This document shows positions 50,512 to 58,705 of a DNA stretch of 64,000 nucleotides, in pieces. Below the pieces are notes generated by a model. The model saw nothing but the letters and a program-made list of their open reading frames with translations. It was not told where the DNA came from and did not search any database. Every line of letters begins with the position of its first letter. The stretch's first letter is position 1. Source of the stretch: Geopseudomonas aromaticivorans (GTDB taxonomy: Bacteria > Pseudomonadota > Gammaproteobacteria > Pseudomonadales > Pseudomonadaceae); NCBI RefSeq assembly GCF_019097855.1, contig NZ_JAHRGL010000030.1:186001-250000 (forward strand). The letters run 5' to 3'. The position numbers were made by a program, and so were the translations under genes.

Positions 50512-52478
50512 GTGGCATGAAAGGGGCGGGTGGCTCCGGGTTGGATCCTATATTTATTCACTCCCTGTTCCGCTCGGGGAGTACGTATTTTTTTAACATT
50601 TTTCGCGAGTCCCCGGAAGGGTATTGGTGTTATCAGGAGCCATTGCATGAATGGCCTCTCCTTTGTGCGGGAAATAAAGAGGGGTTGCTCGATCCGCATG
50701 TTGATGTTGCGAAGGAGCTTCGTCATCCGGAACTTGGGAGGCCCTATTTTTATGAGTTATATGAGGTGGCTGATAAATGCTTGCCGCTTCTTAAGAAAGA
50801 ATATATTTATGACTCCTATTTTGGTGGGGGTGAAGAAGGTATTGGTGAGGATTACTTCGAGGCTTTGATTGGTGAAGCTAAAGGGCGTCCGGTGATTCAA
50901 GAGTGCAGGACGTCGTCTCGAATTGGAACTATCAAGAAAAAGCTCGGTGGGCTGCATCTGTATCTATGGCGAAATCCATGGGATCAATGGTGGTCCTGTA
51001 ATGTTAATGAGTACTTTGATGCGGCTTGTCAGCTTTTTATAAATTCCCGAAGTTTTCCCGAGGCTGTTGGTCGGTTGCGGCAAGAGATTAAGTTTGAAGG
51101 TTTCTTTTCTGATAATTTGGCTGAGCAGTTTGGCTGGTTCAAGAGTCGGCGCCTGTCCTCTGAAGATAGCTATCTGGTTTTCTACCTTTTATGGTGTATT
51201 GGGCTTCTGGAGGGGATGCGCTGTGCAGACCTTCTGATAAATATCGATAGCCTGAGTGATAGTCATGAGTATCGTCGAGATACTCTTGCTGCGCTGAAGG
51301 AAGTCGGGGTTTTTGGTCTTGATTTTTCTGCTTGTTCGGTGCCGCAAGCCTGCTACGGAATGGGAGATCGAGAGTTCTTTGTACGTATTGAGGATAAGGT
51401 TCACGGCTTGCTGCTTATTTCTGGACTTTCGCAGCGCTCTATTGATGAGCTTATCGCCTTGCGTCGAGCCTACGAGCCGCTAGTGTGGCGCGACGAAGGT
51501 GCCACGGCCAGCACTCCTCAGCTGATCCGCGATGCGGAGCGCGCTCGTGCGTTGGCTCGTCGCTTTAATAGCCAGGGCATAGAGCAGCGCATCAAGTATG
51601 AAGAGCAGTTGGCGGCACAGCACGAGCTTTATACGGTAGCCGAAGCGCGAGCCGTTGCGGCCGAGGCTCGGGCGCAGCAGGCCGAAGCGCGAGCCGTTGC
51701 GGCCGAGGCTCAGGCGGAGCAGGCCGAAGCGCGAGCCGTTGCGGCCGAGGCTCAGGCGGAGCAGGTCGAAGCGCGAGCCGTTGCGGCCGAGGCTCAGGCG
51801 GAGCAGGGCGAAGCGCGAGCCGTTGCGGCCGAGGCTCAGGCGGGGCAGGCCAATGCGCGAGCCGTTGTGGCCGAGGCTCAGGCGAGGCAGGCCAATGCGC
51901 GAGCCGTTGCGGCCGAGTCGCAGGCGGAGCAGGCCGAAGCGCGTGCAACGGTTGCCGAGATAAAGGCCGAGCAAGCCAAAATTGGCGTAAGCGCAGCTAA
52001 GGCTACAGCCCAGCAAGCTGAAGCTGCATCAACGCAGTGTTTGGCGCAAGTTCAGGCTGTCTTCGAAAGCACCTCCTGGAAGATCACCAAGCCCCTGCGT
52101 ATGCTTTCCGAGACCACTAGAAGGATAGTTCGACGCTCTGCCCGCTTGGCGAAGGCACTGCTCCGCCCCTGTCTTACGCCAGTAATGCACCTGCTGCTGA
52201 GCAGGCCAGCCGCGCGCGCACGCGTGGTCTCACTGCTAAGGAGCTTCCCGCTGCTGGATCAGCATCTTCGCCTCTTCGCCCGTAACTGGCTCATGCGTAA
52301 CAACAGACACCCTATGCCGCCCGTAGCAATGAGCGAGGGCAGTGGGGTAGCGGTAGCCTTGTTCGGGGCTAGCACTGAGCTTGGCGATACAGATTTATCA
52401 GACCTGACAGCCCAAGCACAGCGCAACTTCCATAAACTTCACGCTGCAATCCAGCAGCGAGCACTAGAGCGCCAATGA
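50508..52478 (+). CDS. Sulfotransferase-like domain fused to a long repetitive coiled coil
   Basis: A 656-residue protein. Residues about 14-330 resemble a sulfotransferase: the 5'-phosphosulfate loop is IFIHSLFRSGSTYFF (15-29), and the 3'-phosphate site is LYLWRNPWDQWWS (151-163). Residues about 345-515 are an alanine/glutamate-rich helix, mostly nine 14-residue repeats (AEARAVAAEAQAEQ), i.e. exactly two heptads each. The tail (STSWKITKPLRMLSE, then basic TRRIVRRSARLAKALLRP) looks like a membrane- or partner-binding region seen in O-antigen enzymes. Coupled to wzt. The plan of enzyme, rod and basic tail mirrors WbdD, the chain terminator and length ruler of E. coli O9a; that role is inferred. 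The first kilobase is low in GC. Confidence 0.78.
   Translation: MSGMKGAGGSGLDPIFIHSLFRSGSTYFFNIFRESPEGYWCYQEPLHEWPLLCAGNKEGLLDPHVDVAKELRHPELGRPYFYELYEVADKCLPLLKKEYIYDSYFGGGEEGIGEDYFEALIGEAKGRPVIQECRTSSRIGTIKKKLGGLHLYLWRNPWDQWWSCNVNEYFDAACQLFINSRSFPEAVGRLRQEIKFEGFFSDNLAEQFGWFKSRRLSSEDSYLVFYLLWCIGLLEGMRCADLLINIDSLSDSHEYRRDTLAALKEVGVFGLDFSACSVPQACYGMGDREFFVRIEDKVHGLLLISGLSQRSIDELIALRRAYEPLVWRDEGATASTPQLIRDAERARALARRFNSQGIEQRIKYEEQLAAQHELYTVAEARAVAAEARAQQAEARAVAAEAQAEQAEARAVAAEAQAEQVEARAVAAEAQAEQGEARAVAAEAQAGQANARAVVAEAQARQANARAVAAESQAEQAEARATVAEIKAEQAKIGVSAAKATAQQAEAASTQCLAQVQAVFESTSWKITKPLRMLSETTRRIVRRSARLAKALLRPCLTPVMHLLLSRPAARARVVSLLRSFPLLDQHLRLFARNWLMRNNRHPMPPVAMSEGSGVAVALFGASTELGDTDLSDLTAQAQRNFHKLHAAIQQRALERQ
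51639..52016 (+). repeat. 42-bp tandem repeats encoding the coiled coil
   Basis: Nine consecutive 42-bp units, each encoding 14 residues: units 1-5 (51639-51848) are nearly identical, 6-8 moderately diverged and unit 9 (51975-52016) degenerate. As 42 is divisible by three, unit gain or loss keeps the frame and adds or removes about 2 nm of helix. The near-identity of units 1-5 points to recent unit-by-unit expansion. Confidence 0.92.
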
Positions 52479-55400
52479 TGCGAGTCGTACTTGATCTCCA
52501 GAGCCTACAGGTAGAGTTCTGCGCGAATCCCAGACTGCTGCTGGATCTCGTCAGCGTCCTGTCTGAGACCATGAACGGGCATGATCTTCATATAGCACTC
52601 AATGGCAGCCTCGAAACAAGCATCCTGTCGATCAGAAGGGCTCTAGCCCGGCAGATAAAGCCTGAGAACATTCATCTATGGTTCGCTCCGGGCTCCGCTG
52701 AATCAGCGAGCAAAGAATGCAGTCGCCTAATTCGCGAAGCATTTCTGGCTAACCTACAGCCTGACTTGCTTTTACTGACCGATCTCTCGGTAAATGCTTC
52801 GACACTGGGAAGGCTCGAGAATGGTAGCAGGGCATTCAAGGTCGGCCTGGTTATTGATCATCTCTCTGCAGAAGATCAACGTGCAGCCTTGACGCTGACC
52901 ACGCAAGTCGACCTGTTCATCACGACCCAGCAACGGCTGGCACATGAACTGCCCTCCGCCAGCCTGCTCCAACTGCTTCCGGGGCAGAATGCACAAGCCT
53001 CTCTTGCCGCACTCGCCGAATCCGCTCTGCCAGTTATTGACCTGGCTGGGCTGGGTCAGGGCAAACCGCGGCTGGCCTATGTCTCTCCGCTCCCGCCGGA
53101 GCGTTCGGGCATCGCCGACTACAGTGCCGAGTTGCTCCCATTCCTGGCACGCTACTACGACATCGATGTCGTGGTAGATCAGGCGGAGGTAGTCAATGAC
53201 TGGATCCAGACGCACTGCCGCATCCTGTCGATGGAACAGTTCATCCTACAGGTCCAGGATTTTCAACGGATCCTGTACCATTTTGGAAACAATCCGATGC
53301 ACGTGAAGATGTTCGACTTGCTCGAACGCTTCCCTGGCATTGTCGTACTGCATGACTTTTTCCTTAGCGGAGTGCAGTGGTACCGCGAGACGTACGGATT
53401 TGCAAATAACGCTCTCTGGAACGAGCTTTATCTTGCCCACGGCTACAAAGCGCTACAGGAGCGCACTCGGGAACATGATGAGCCGGTGGTTTTTCGCTAC
53501 CCCTGTAACTTCAGCGTCATGCAGAAGGCCCTCGGTGTAATCGTCCACTCGGAGAACTCTGTACGCCTGGCCAAACAGTGGTATGGCATCGAAGAGGGAC
53601 TGAGCGTGATCCCGCTTCTGCGACATCCAGCGGAAAGACTGGACCGGCAACAAGCACGGCACGAACTAGGCATCGCAGATGATGACTTTCTGGTGTGCAG
53701 CTTCGGCTTCGTCGGCAAGACCAAGCAAAACCATCGACTCCTGGATGCTTGGGAGGCCTCCAGCCTGCTCAGTGGGGACCGCCGCTGCAAACTGGTATAC
53801 GTCGGCGACACCGACGACTCGACTTACGCTCGTGAGCTTGTCGCTCGCACACGCAAATACAGCCGATCCGGCGCGGTGAAGATCAGCGGCTGGACCGATA
53901 GCCGAACTTATCGTCTCTATCTCGCCGCTGCAGACGCAGCCGTTCAACTGCGCACCCTTTCCCGTGGCGAAACCTCCGCAGCGGTACTCGACTGCCTGAA
54001 CTACGGGGTCGCGACCGTGATCAACGCCAATGGCTCGATGGCGGACATCCCGACCGATGTCGTGCGCATGATTCCGGACGAGTTCACTGACGAGCAGTTG
54101 ATCGCCCAACTAGAGTCCCTGATAGCCGACGAAGGCGAGCGCAACGCACTGGCCCAGCGCGCGCAGCAGTACCTCCACGCCATTCACAATCCGGAGCATT
54201 GCGCCGAAGGTTACGCGCTGAGCATCGAGGCTACCTACCGGGCCAAAGCCTTTGGCCTGCACAAACTGATCAACCCGCTGGCTGACATACTGGGGCAGGA
54301 GGCTGGTGTACAACAGCTCAAAGAAATCAGCCGAGCTCTGGCACTAGGCTTCCCGGTCACACGCCCCGCTCGCACTCTGTTCATCGACGTGTCAGTCGTG
54401 GCTCGGGACGATTTCAAGACCGGTATCCAGCGGGTAGTCCGCGCATTGACCCTCGCCCTGATCGACGCTCCACCCGAGGGGTACCGCATCGAGCCGGTCT
54501 GCTTGGTTGAGGAGCAGGGTGACTGGAACTATCGGTATGCTCGCGACTACACCCTGGGGTTGCTCGACTCGCCCCACGGGCGGCTCGCCGCCGAGCGCAT
54601 GGAGGCCCTGCCGGGCGACATCCTGCTGGGCCTCGACTTGGCTGGGGGCTACGTCGTCCAGGCAGATCGCCAAGGGGTCTACCGTGACCTGCAGAACCGT
54701 GGAATAAAAGTATCTTTCGTCGTGTATGACCTGATCCCGGTTCAGTTCGACAACATCTACCCGCCAGGTTTCAAGGAAGGGCACGCAGACTGGTTGAAAG
54801 TGGTTGCCAAAGCCGACTCGGCCATCTGCATTTCCAAGGCAGTGGCTGACGACCTCTCCGCGTGGTTGACCGAGCATGCACCCGTGCATGTGCCTGCACT
54901 CGATATTCGCTGGTTCCACCTAGGCGCGGATCTTGGCACTTCCTCACCCTCCACCGGCTTGCCAGAGAACGCCACGCAGGTGCTGCAGCAGATCGCCCAA
55001 GCACCGAGTCTGCTCATGGTGGGCACAGTCGAACCGCGCAAGGGGCATGGACAGGCACTGGACGCGTTGGAACAACTTTGGGCTGAGGGCTGTGAGATCA
55101 ATCTCGTGGTGGTTGGCAAGGAAGGCTGGATGGTCGATGCTTTGGCCAGCCGCTTCCGCCAGCATCCAGAACTTGGTAAGCGCCTTATCTGGCTGGAAGG
55201 CATCAGCGATGAGTTCCTGCTGAAAGTCTACGGCAAGTCGTCGTGCCTTCTGGCCGCATCGTGGGGTGAGGGCTTCGGCCTGCCACTCATCGAAGCGGCT
55301 CAGCATGGGCTCCCAGTTATTGCGCGGGATATTCCGGTGTTTCGCGAGGTCGCTGGAGAGGGCGCCTTTTACTTCAGCGGCCAGAGCCCTGAAGATTTGA

Positions 55401-55522
55401 GCCAGTCCATAAAGCGCTGGCTAACCCTGCGGAACACAGATAGCCACCCGAAACCCAGCGGTATCCACTGGCTGACCTGGCAACAAAGCGCCGCGCAGAT
55501 CAAATCAGTCTTGCTGCAGTAG
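52475..55522 (+). CDS. Large multi-domain glycosyltransferase (GT4, WbdA-like)
   Basis: A 1015-residue cytoplasmic protein. Residues 1-190 have no recognised domain. A first GT-B module follows (LAYVSPLPPERSGIADYSAE at about 199, LVCSFGFVGKTKQNHRLLDAW at about 407, and ETSAAVLDCLNYGVATVIN). A second GT4 module begins at about 632 (LFIDVSVVARDDFKTGIQR), with LMVGTVEPRKGHGQALDAL at about 848 and the EX7E motif EGFGLPLIEAAQHGLPV. Paired GT4 modules next to wzm-wzt and GDP-mannose synthesis suggest a polymerase adding two linkages, as in WbdA. The start overlaps the previous stop (ATGATG). Donor is inferred. Confidence 0.82.
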   Translation: MMRVVLDLQSLQVEFCANPRLLLDLVSVLSETMNGHDLHIALNGSLETSILSIRRALARQIKPENIHLWFAPGSAESASKECSRLIREAFLANLQPDLLLLTDLSVNASTLGRLENGSRAFKVGLVIDHLSAEDQRAALTLTTQVDLFITTQQRLAHELPSASLLQLLPGQNAQASLAALAESALPVIDLAGLGQGKPRLAYVSPLPPERSGIADYSAELLPFLARYYDIDVVVDQAEVVNDWIQTHCRILSMEQFILQVQDFQRILYHFGNNPMHVKMFDLLERFPGIVVLHDFFLSGVQWYRETYGFANNALWNELYLAHGYKALQERTREHDEPVVFRYPCNFSVMQKALGVIVHSENSVRLAKQWYGIEEGLSVIPLLRHPAERLDRQQARHELGIADDDFLVCSFGFVGKTKQNHRLLDAWEASSLLSGDRRCKLVYVGDTDDSTYARELVARTRKYSRSGAVKISGWTDSRTYRLYLAAADAAVQLRTLSRGETSAAVLDCLNYGVATVINANGSMADIPTDVVRMIPDEFTDEQLIAQLESLIADEGERNALAQRAQQYLHAIHNPEHCAEGYALSIEATYRAKAFGLHKLINPLADILGQEAGVQQLKEISRALALGFPVTRPARTLFIDVSVVARDDFKTGIQRVVRALTLALIDAPPEGYRIEPVCLVEEQGDWNYRYARDYTLGLLDSPHGRLAAERMEALPGDILLGLDLAGGYVVQADRQGVYRDLQNRGIKVSFVVYDLIPVQFDNIYPPGFKEGHADWLKVVAKADSAICISKAVADDLSAWLTEHAPVHVPALDIRWFHLGADLGTSSPSTGLPENATQVLQQIAQAPSLLMVGTVEPRKGHGQALDALEQLWAEGCEINLVVVGKEGWMVDALASRFRQHPELGKRLIWLEGISDEFLLKVYGKSSCLLAASWGEGFGLPLIEAAQHGLPVIARDIPVFREVAGEGAFYFSGQSPEDLSQSIKRWLTLRNTDSHPKPSGIHWLTWQQSAAQIKSVLLQ

Positions 55523-55586
55523 GTTAACGAATCTGAGTGTTGCGGCGGCGAGGCCGCAGCATGGCTCCAAACAGGACGGACTTGGA

Positions 55587-55712
55587 ATGACACAGAAAAT
55601 AGCCTTTGAAAAAGCCTTGGCCGGCAAAGAGATTTTCGTTCCCGGTCATACAGGGTTCACAGGCGTCTGGGCCAGCCTCCGGGGGGAGGCCATTGGCGCA
55701 GAGATAGTCTGA
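55587..55712 (+). pseudogene. CDP-glucose 4,6-dehydratase N-terminal fragment
   Basis: A 41-codon frame, ATG at 55587, encodes GKEIFVPGHTGFTGVWASL, which corresponds to the Rossmann start GKKVFLTGHTGFKGSWLSL of the intact ddhB 2 kb downstream. It then ends at a stop. The gap 55523-55813 has no other supported gene; 55713-55813 stays open in frame with the reductase that follows but shows no family likeness. It is probably the scar of an earlier or duplicated deoxysugar operon. Confidence 0.6.
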
Positions 55713-55813
55713 TCAAGGGCAAGGTCAACGCCTCGGCGGTAGGCACCCCAGTCGAGCGCACTAGTGGCTACCTGATGCCACCTCGTACAGAATTTTCAAA
55801 TCCGGTAACCAAT

Positions 55814-56803
55814 ATGGCTTCAGTAAAACTTCATAACGGGAAAACATTCAGCTCCGAGGCAGGTACGTCAATGCTCGACAGTGCCAGGACTGAAGGCATC
55901 ACCCTCGAATACAGTTGCAGGACTGGACGCTGTGGTGTTTGCAAGACCAAAGTGCTCTCCGGTGAAACTGAAGCTTTCAAGGACGAGACGTCTCTGACAC
56001 CCGATGAGAGAGCAGCAGGATGGATCTTGACGTGCTGTCGCAGCGCTCTCACAGATGTGGAGATCGATGCCGAAGACATGAGCGCACTCGGCGACATTAT
56101 CGTGAAGACACTCCCGTGCAGAATCGACACGATCAGCAAGCTGGCCGACAATGTCGTGGAAGTCATCCTTAGAGTGCCGCCCAACAGCAAATTCACTTAT
56201 TTGCCAGGGCAGTACATCGATATCATCGGAGAAGCTGGACTGCGTCGCAGCTATTCCATTGCCAATGCCCAGCGTGCTGACGGAAAACTGGAGTTACAGA
56301 TCCGGGAGGTCGAGCAAGGGATGATGTCGCAGTACTGGTTCGCCCGTGCAAAGACCAACGATCTCTTGCGACTGGAAGGCCCGCTAGGCACCTTCAGTCT
56401 ACGGGAAAAGGCCGTTAGAAACATCGTTTTCCTGGCTACCGGTACTGGTATTGCTCCCGTCAAAGCCATGCTTGAGCAATTGCTTGGTAATCCCTCTATG
56501 GCCGACGGGAAGAAGGTTTTCATCTACTGGGGAGGTCGTACGCCCAGCGATATCTATTGGAGCCCGCAACTTCAGGGGCTGGACGCCACCTTCATTCCGG
56601 TACTTTCGCGAGCAGACGCTCAGTGGACAGGACGGACTGGCTATGTGCAATCGGCGCTAATCAATGATGCCATCGAACTTACACAATCGGTCGTCTATGC
56701 CTGCGGCTCGGAAGACATGATCCATTCCGCACGGGATGAATTGACTGCTTTGGGACTGCCTGTCAAAAATTTTTATTCAGATGCATTTGTAAGCTCAAAC
56801 TGA
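55814..56803 (+). CDS. ddhD: CDP-6-deoxy-L-threo-D-glycero-4-hexulose-3-dehydrase reductase
   Basis: A 329-residue iron-sulfur flavoprotein (AscD/RfbI type) that passes electrons from NADH to DdhC for C-3 deoxygenation. The N-terminal plant-type ferredoxin domain has C-x4-C-x2-C in YSCRTGRCGVCKTKV plus the fourth Cys in WILTCCRSAL. FAD binding is RRSYSIAN and NAD binding is LATGTGIAPVKAML and YACGSEDM. The ATG at 55814 gives the family length; an earlier in-frame start would add 13 unlike residues. It opens the ddh operon, the usual D-A-B-C order. Confidence 0.92.
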   Translation: MASVKLHNGKTFSSEAGTSMLDSARTEGITLEYSCRTGRCGVCKTKVLSGETEAFKDETSLTPDERAAGWILTCCRSALTDVEIDAEDMSALGDIIVKTLPCRIDTISKLADNVVEVILRVPPNSKFTYLPGQYIDIIGEAGLRRSYSIANAQRADGKLELQIREVEQGMMSQYWFARAKTNDLLRLEGPLGTFSLREKAVRNIVFLATGTGIAPVKAMLEQLLGNPSMADGKKVFIYWGGRTPSDIYWSPQLQGLDATFIPVLSRADAQWTGRTGYVQSALINDAIELTQSVVYACGSEDMIHSARDELTALGLPVKNFYSDAFVSSN

Positions 56804-56815
56804 TAAGGAGCAATC

Positions 56816-57589
56816 ATGAAAGCGGTCATTCTGGCAGGCGGTTTGGGTACGCGCCTGAGTGAGGAAACCAGTGTACGGCCAAAGCCTATGGTTGAAATTG
56901 GTGGGAAACCAATCCTCTGGCACATCATGAAGATGTATTCCGCGCACGGTATCAATGATTTTATTATCTGCTGTGGATACAAAGGCTATCTGATTAAAGA
57001 GTACTTCGCCAATTACTTCCTGCACTCGTCGGATGTAACTTTCAACATGCGTGAAAACACCATGGAAGTACACGACAAACGCGCCGAGGACTGGAATGTC
57101 ACATTGGTCGACACTGGTGATTCCTCGATGACTGGCGGCCGCTTGCGTCGCGTGGCAGATTACGTTCGAAATGAAGAAGCGTTCTGCTTCACCTACGGCG
57201 ATGGTGTCGGCGATATGAATATCAGCGCCACCATTGCCTTCCACAAGCAGCATGGCAAGGCAGCGACACTCACCGCCACCTATCCCCCTGGTCGTTTTGG
57301 TGCGCTGGACATCAAGCAAGGCCAGGTTCTCAACTTCAAGGAAAAGCCCAAAGGCGACGGCGCCATGATCAATGGCGGTTTTTTTGTATTGTCTCCTCGA
57401 GTTCTTGAATACTTGACCGACGACAGCACTGTCTGGGAGCAAGAGCCTTTGATGGAGCTAGCAGCCGCTGGCCAGTTGATGGCGTATGAGCACGAGGGGT
57501 TCTGGCAGCCAATGGATACCCTGCACGATAAAAATCTGCTGGAAAAATTGTGGCAGCATGGCAAGGCACCTTGGAAAACCTGGAAATAA
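56816..57589 (+). CDS. ddhA: Glucose-1-phosphate cytidylyltransferase
   Basis: A 257-residue nucleotidyltransferase (RfbF) that makes CDP-glucose from CTP and glucose 1-phosphate. It starts with [20 protein letters not shown] and has [17 protein letters not shown] and [10 protein letters not shown], the metal-binding aspartate motif. The length is exactly that of RfbF. AAGGAG lies seven bases upstream. One base separates it from ddhB. Confidence 0.95.
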   Translation: MKAVILAGGLGTRLSEETSVRPKPMVEIGGKPILWHIMKMYSAHGINDFIICCGYKGYLIKEYFANYFLHSSDVTFNMRENTMEVHDKRAEDWNVTLVDTGDSSMTGGRLRRVADYVRNEEAFCFTYGDGVGDMNISATIAFHKQHGKAATLTATYPPGRFGALDIKQGQVLNFKEKPKGDGAMINGGFFVLSPRVLEYLTDDSTVWEQEPLMELAAAGQLMAYEHEGFWQPMDTLHDKNLLEKLWQHGKAPWKTWK

Positions 57590-57590
57590 T

Positions 57591-58676
57591 ATGAAAGCTA
57601 CCGTCACAGCTGCCTTCTGGAAGGGAAAGAAGGTATTCCTCACAGGTCATACCGGATTCAAGGGCAGCTGGTTGTCCCTGTGGCTACAAGGCATGGGTGC
57701 GCAAGTCAAAGGTTTCGCGCTGGCACCGCCTACAACTCCGTCGCTCTTTGAACAGGCGCGTGTTGAGCAAGGCATGGCGGTATCGCAGATTGGCGATATT
57801 CGCGACCTGCAAGCCATTACAGAAAGCATGACGGCTTTTGATCCAGATATTCTGATCCACATGGCCGCCCAACCCCTGGTCAGGTTGTCCTACCGAGAGC
57901 CGGTCGAGACCTATGCCACCAATGTCATGGGCACTCTTCATGTGCTGGAGGCAGCACGCAAATGCCCGAGCCTTCGCGCAATCGTCAATGTCACGACTGA
58001 CAAGTGCTATGAAAACAAGGAATGGGAGTGGGGCTATCGTGAGAACGAACCCATGGGCGGCCACGACCCTTACAGCAACAGCAAAGGCTGCGTAGAGCTG
58101 CTCACCTCCGCCTACCGCAATTCATTCTTTAACGCTGATGACGCGCCAGCCTTGGCCTCGGCACGTGCCGGCAACGTGATCGGTGGCGGTGACTGGGCAG
58201 AAGATCGCCTCATTCCCGACATTCTGCGCGCGGTTGAAAAAGGCCAGCCGGTGATCGTTCGCAACCCGAAAGCGACGCGTCCGTGGCAACACGCGCTCGA
58301 ACCGCTCAGTGGTTACCTTGTCCTGGCCCAGCACCTATGGGAGCATGGCCATGCATTCGCGCAAGGCTGGAACTTCGGCCCCCGAGATGAAGATGCACGT
58401 CCCGTCGAGTGGATACTCGACCACATGGTGGGGGCATGGGGTGCCGGCGCGAGTTGGCAACTTGACAACGATCCTCAGCCCCATGAGGCGCGCTACTTGA
58501 AGTTGGATATTTCCAAAGCCCGAACCCACTTGAAGTGGCAGCCTACCTGGAGTCTGGAAACCACACTAACTCGCATCGTCACCTGGCATCGCGCCTGGTT
58601 GCGAGGCGAGGATATGCATGCCCATTGCGTGGACGAAATCAACAGTTATATGGCAGCCATGTCCGCTGGTGCCTAA
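57591..58676 (+). CDS. ddhB: CDP-glucose 4,6-dehydratase
   Basis: A 361-residue extended SDR enzyme (RfbG) converting CDP-glucose to CDP-4-keto-6-deoxyglucose. The NAD site is KKVFLTGHTGFKGSWLSLW, the catalytic Thr/Asp/Glu region is NVTTDKCYENKEW, and the Tyr-x3-Lys pair is in DPYSNSKGCVEL. The ATG at 57591 follows the ddhA stop directly; the preceding in-frame extension lies inside ddhA. Its product is the substrate of the DdhC/DdhD pair. Confidence 0.95.
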   Translation: MKATVTAAFWKGKKVFLTGHTGFKGSWLSLWLQGMGAQVKGFALAPPTTPSLFEQARVEQGMAVSQIGDIRDLQAITESMTAFDPDILIHMAAQPLVRLSYREPVETYATNVMGTLHVLEAARKCPSLRAIVNVTTDKCYENKEWEWGYRENEPMGGHDPYSNSKGCVELLTSAYRNSFFNADDAPALASARAGNVIGGGDWAEDRLIPDILRAVEKGQPVIVRNPKATRPWQHALEPLSGYLVLAQHLWEHGHAFAQGWNFGPRDEDARPVEWILDHMVGAWGAGASWQLDNDPQPHEARYLKLDISKARTHLKWQPTWSLETTLTRIVTWHRAWLRGEDMHAHCVDEINSYMAAMSAGA

Positions 58677-58705
58677 TCAATCAAAAGTATTAAGCAGGAA
58701 ATACT

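Noticed and set aside
51480-52016. Long reverse and alternative forward frames through the 42-bp repeats
   Set aside because: Any stop-free unit whose length is divisible by three stays open in all repeated copies; the frame in use is fixed by the sulfotransferase domain upstream and the shared tail downstream.
51639-52016. CRISPR-like array
   Set aside because: The repeats are contiguous with no spacers and lie inside a coding sequence.
55733-55745. Second ops-like sequence (GGCGGTAGGC)
   Set aside because: It departs from the ops core after GGCGGTAG, lies in a gene scar and lacks JUMPstart context.
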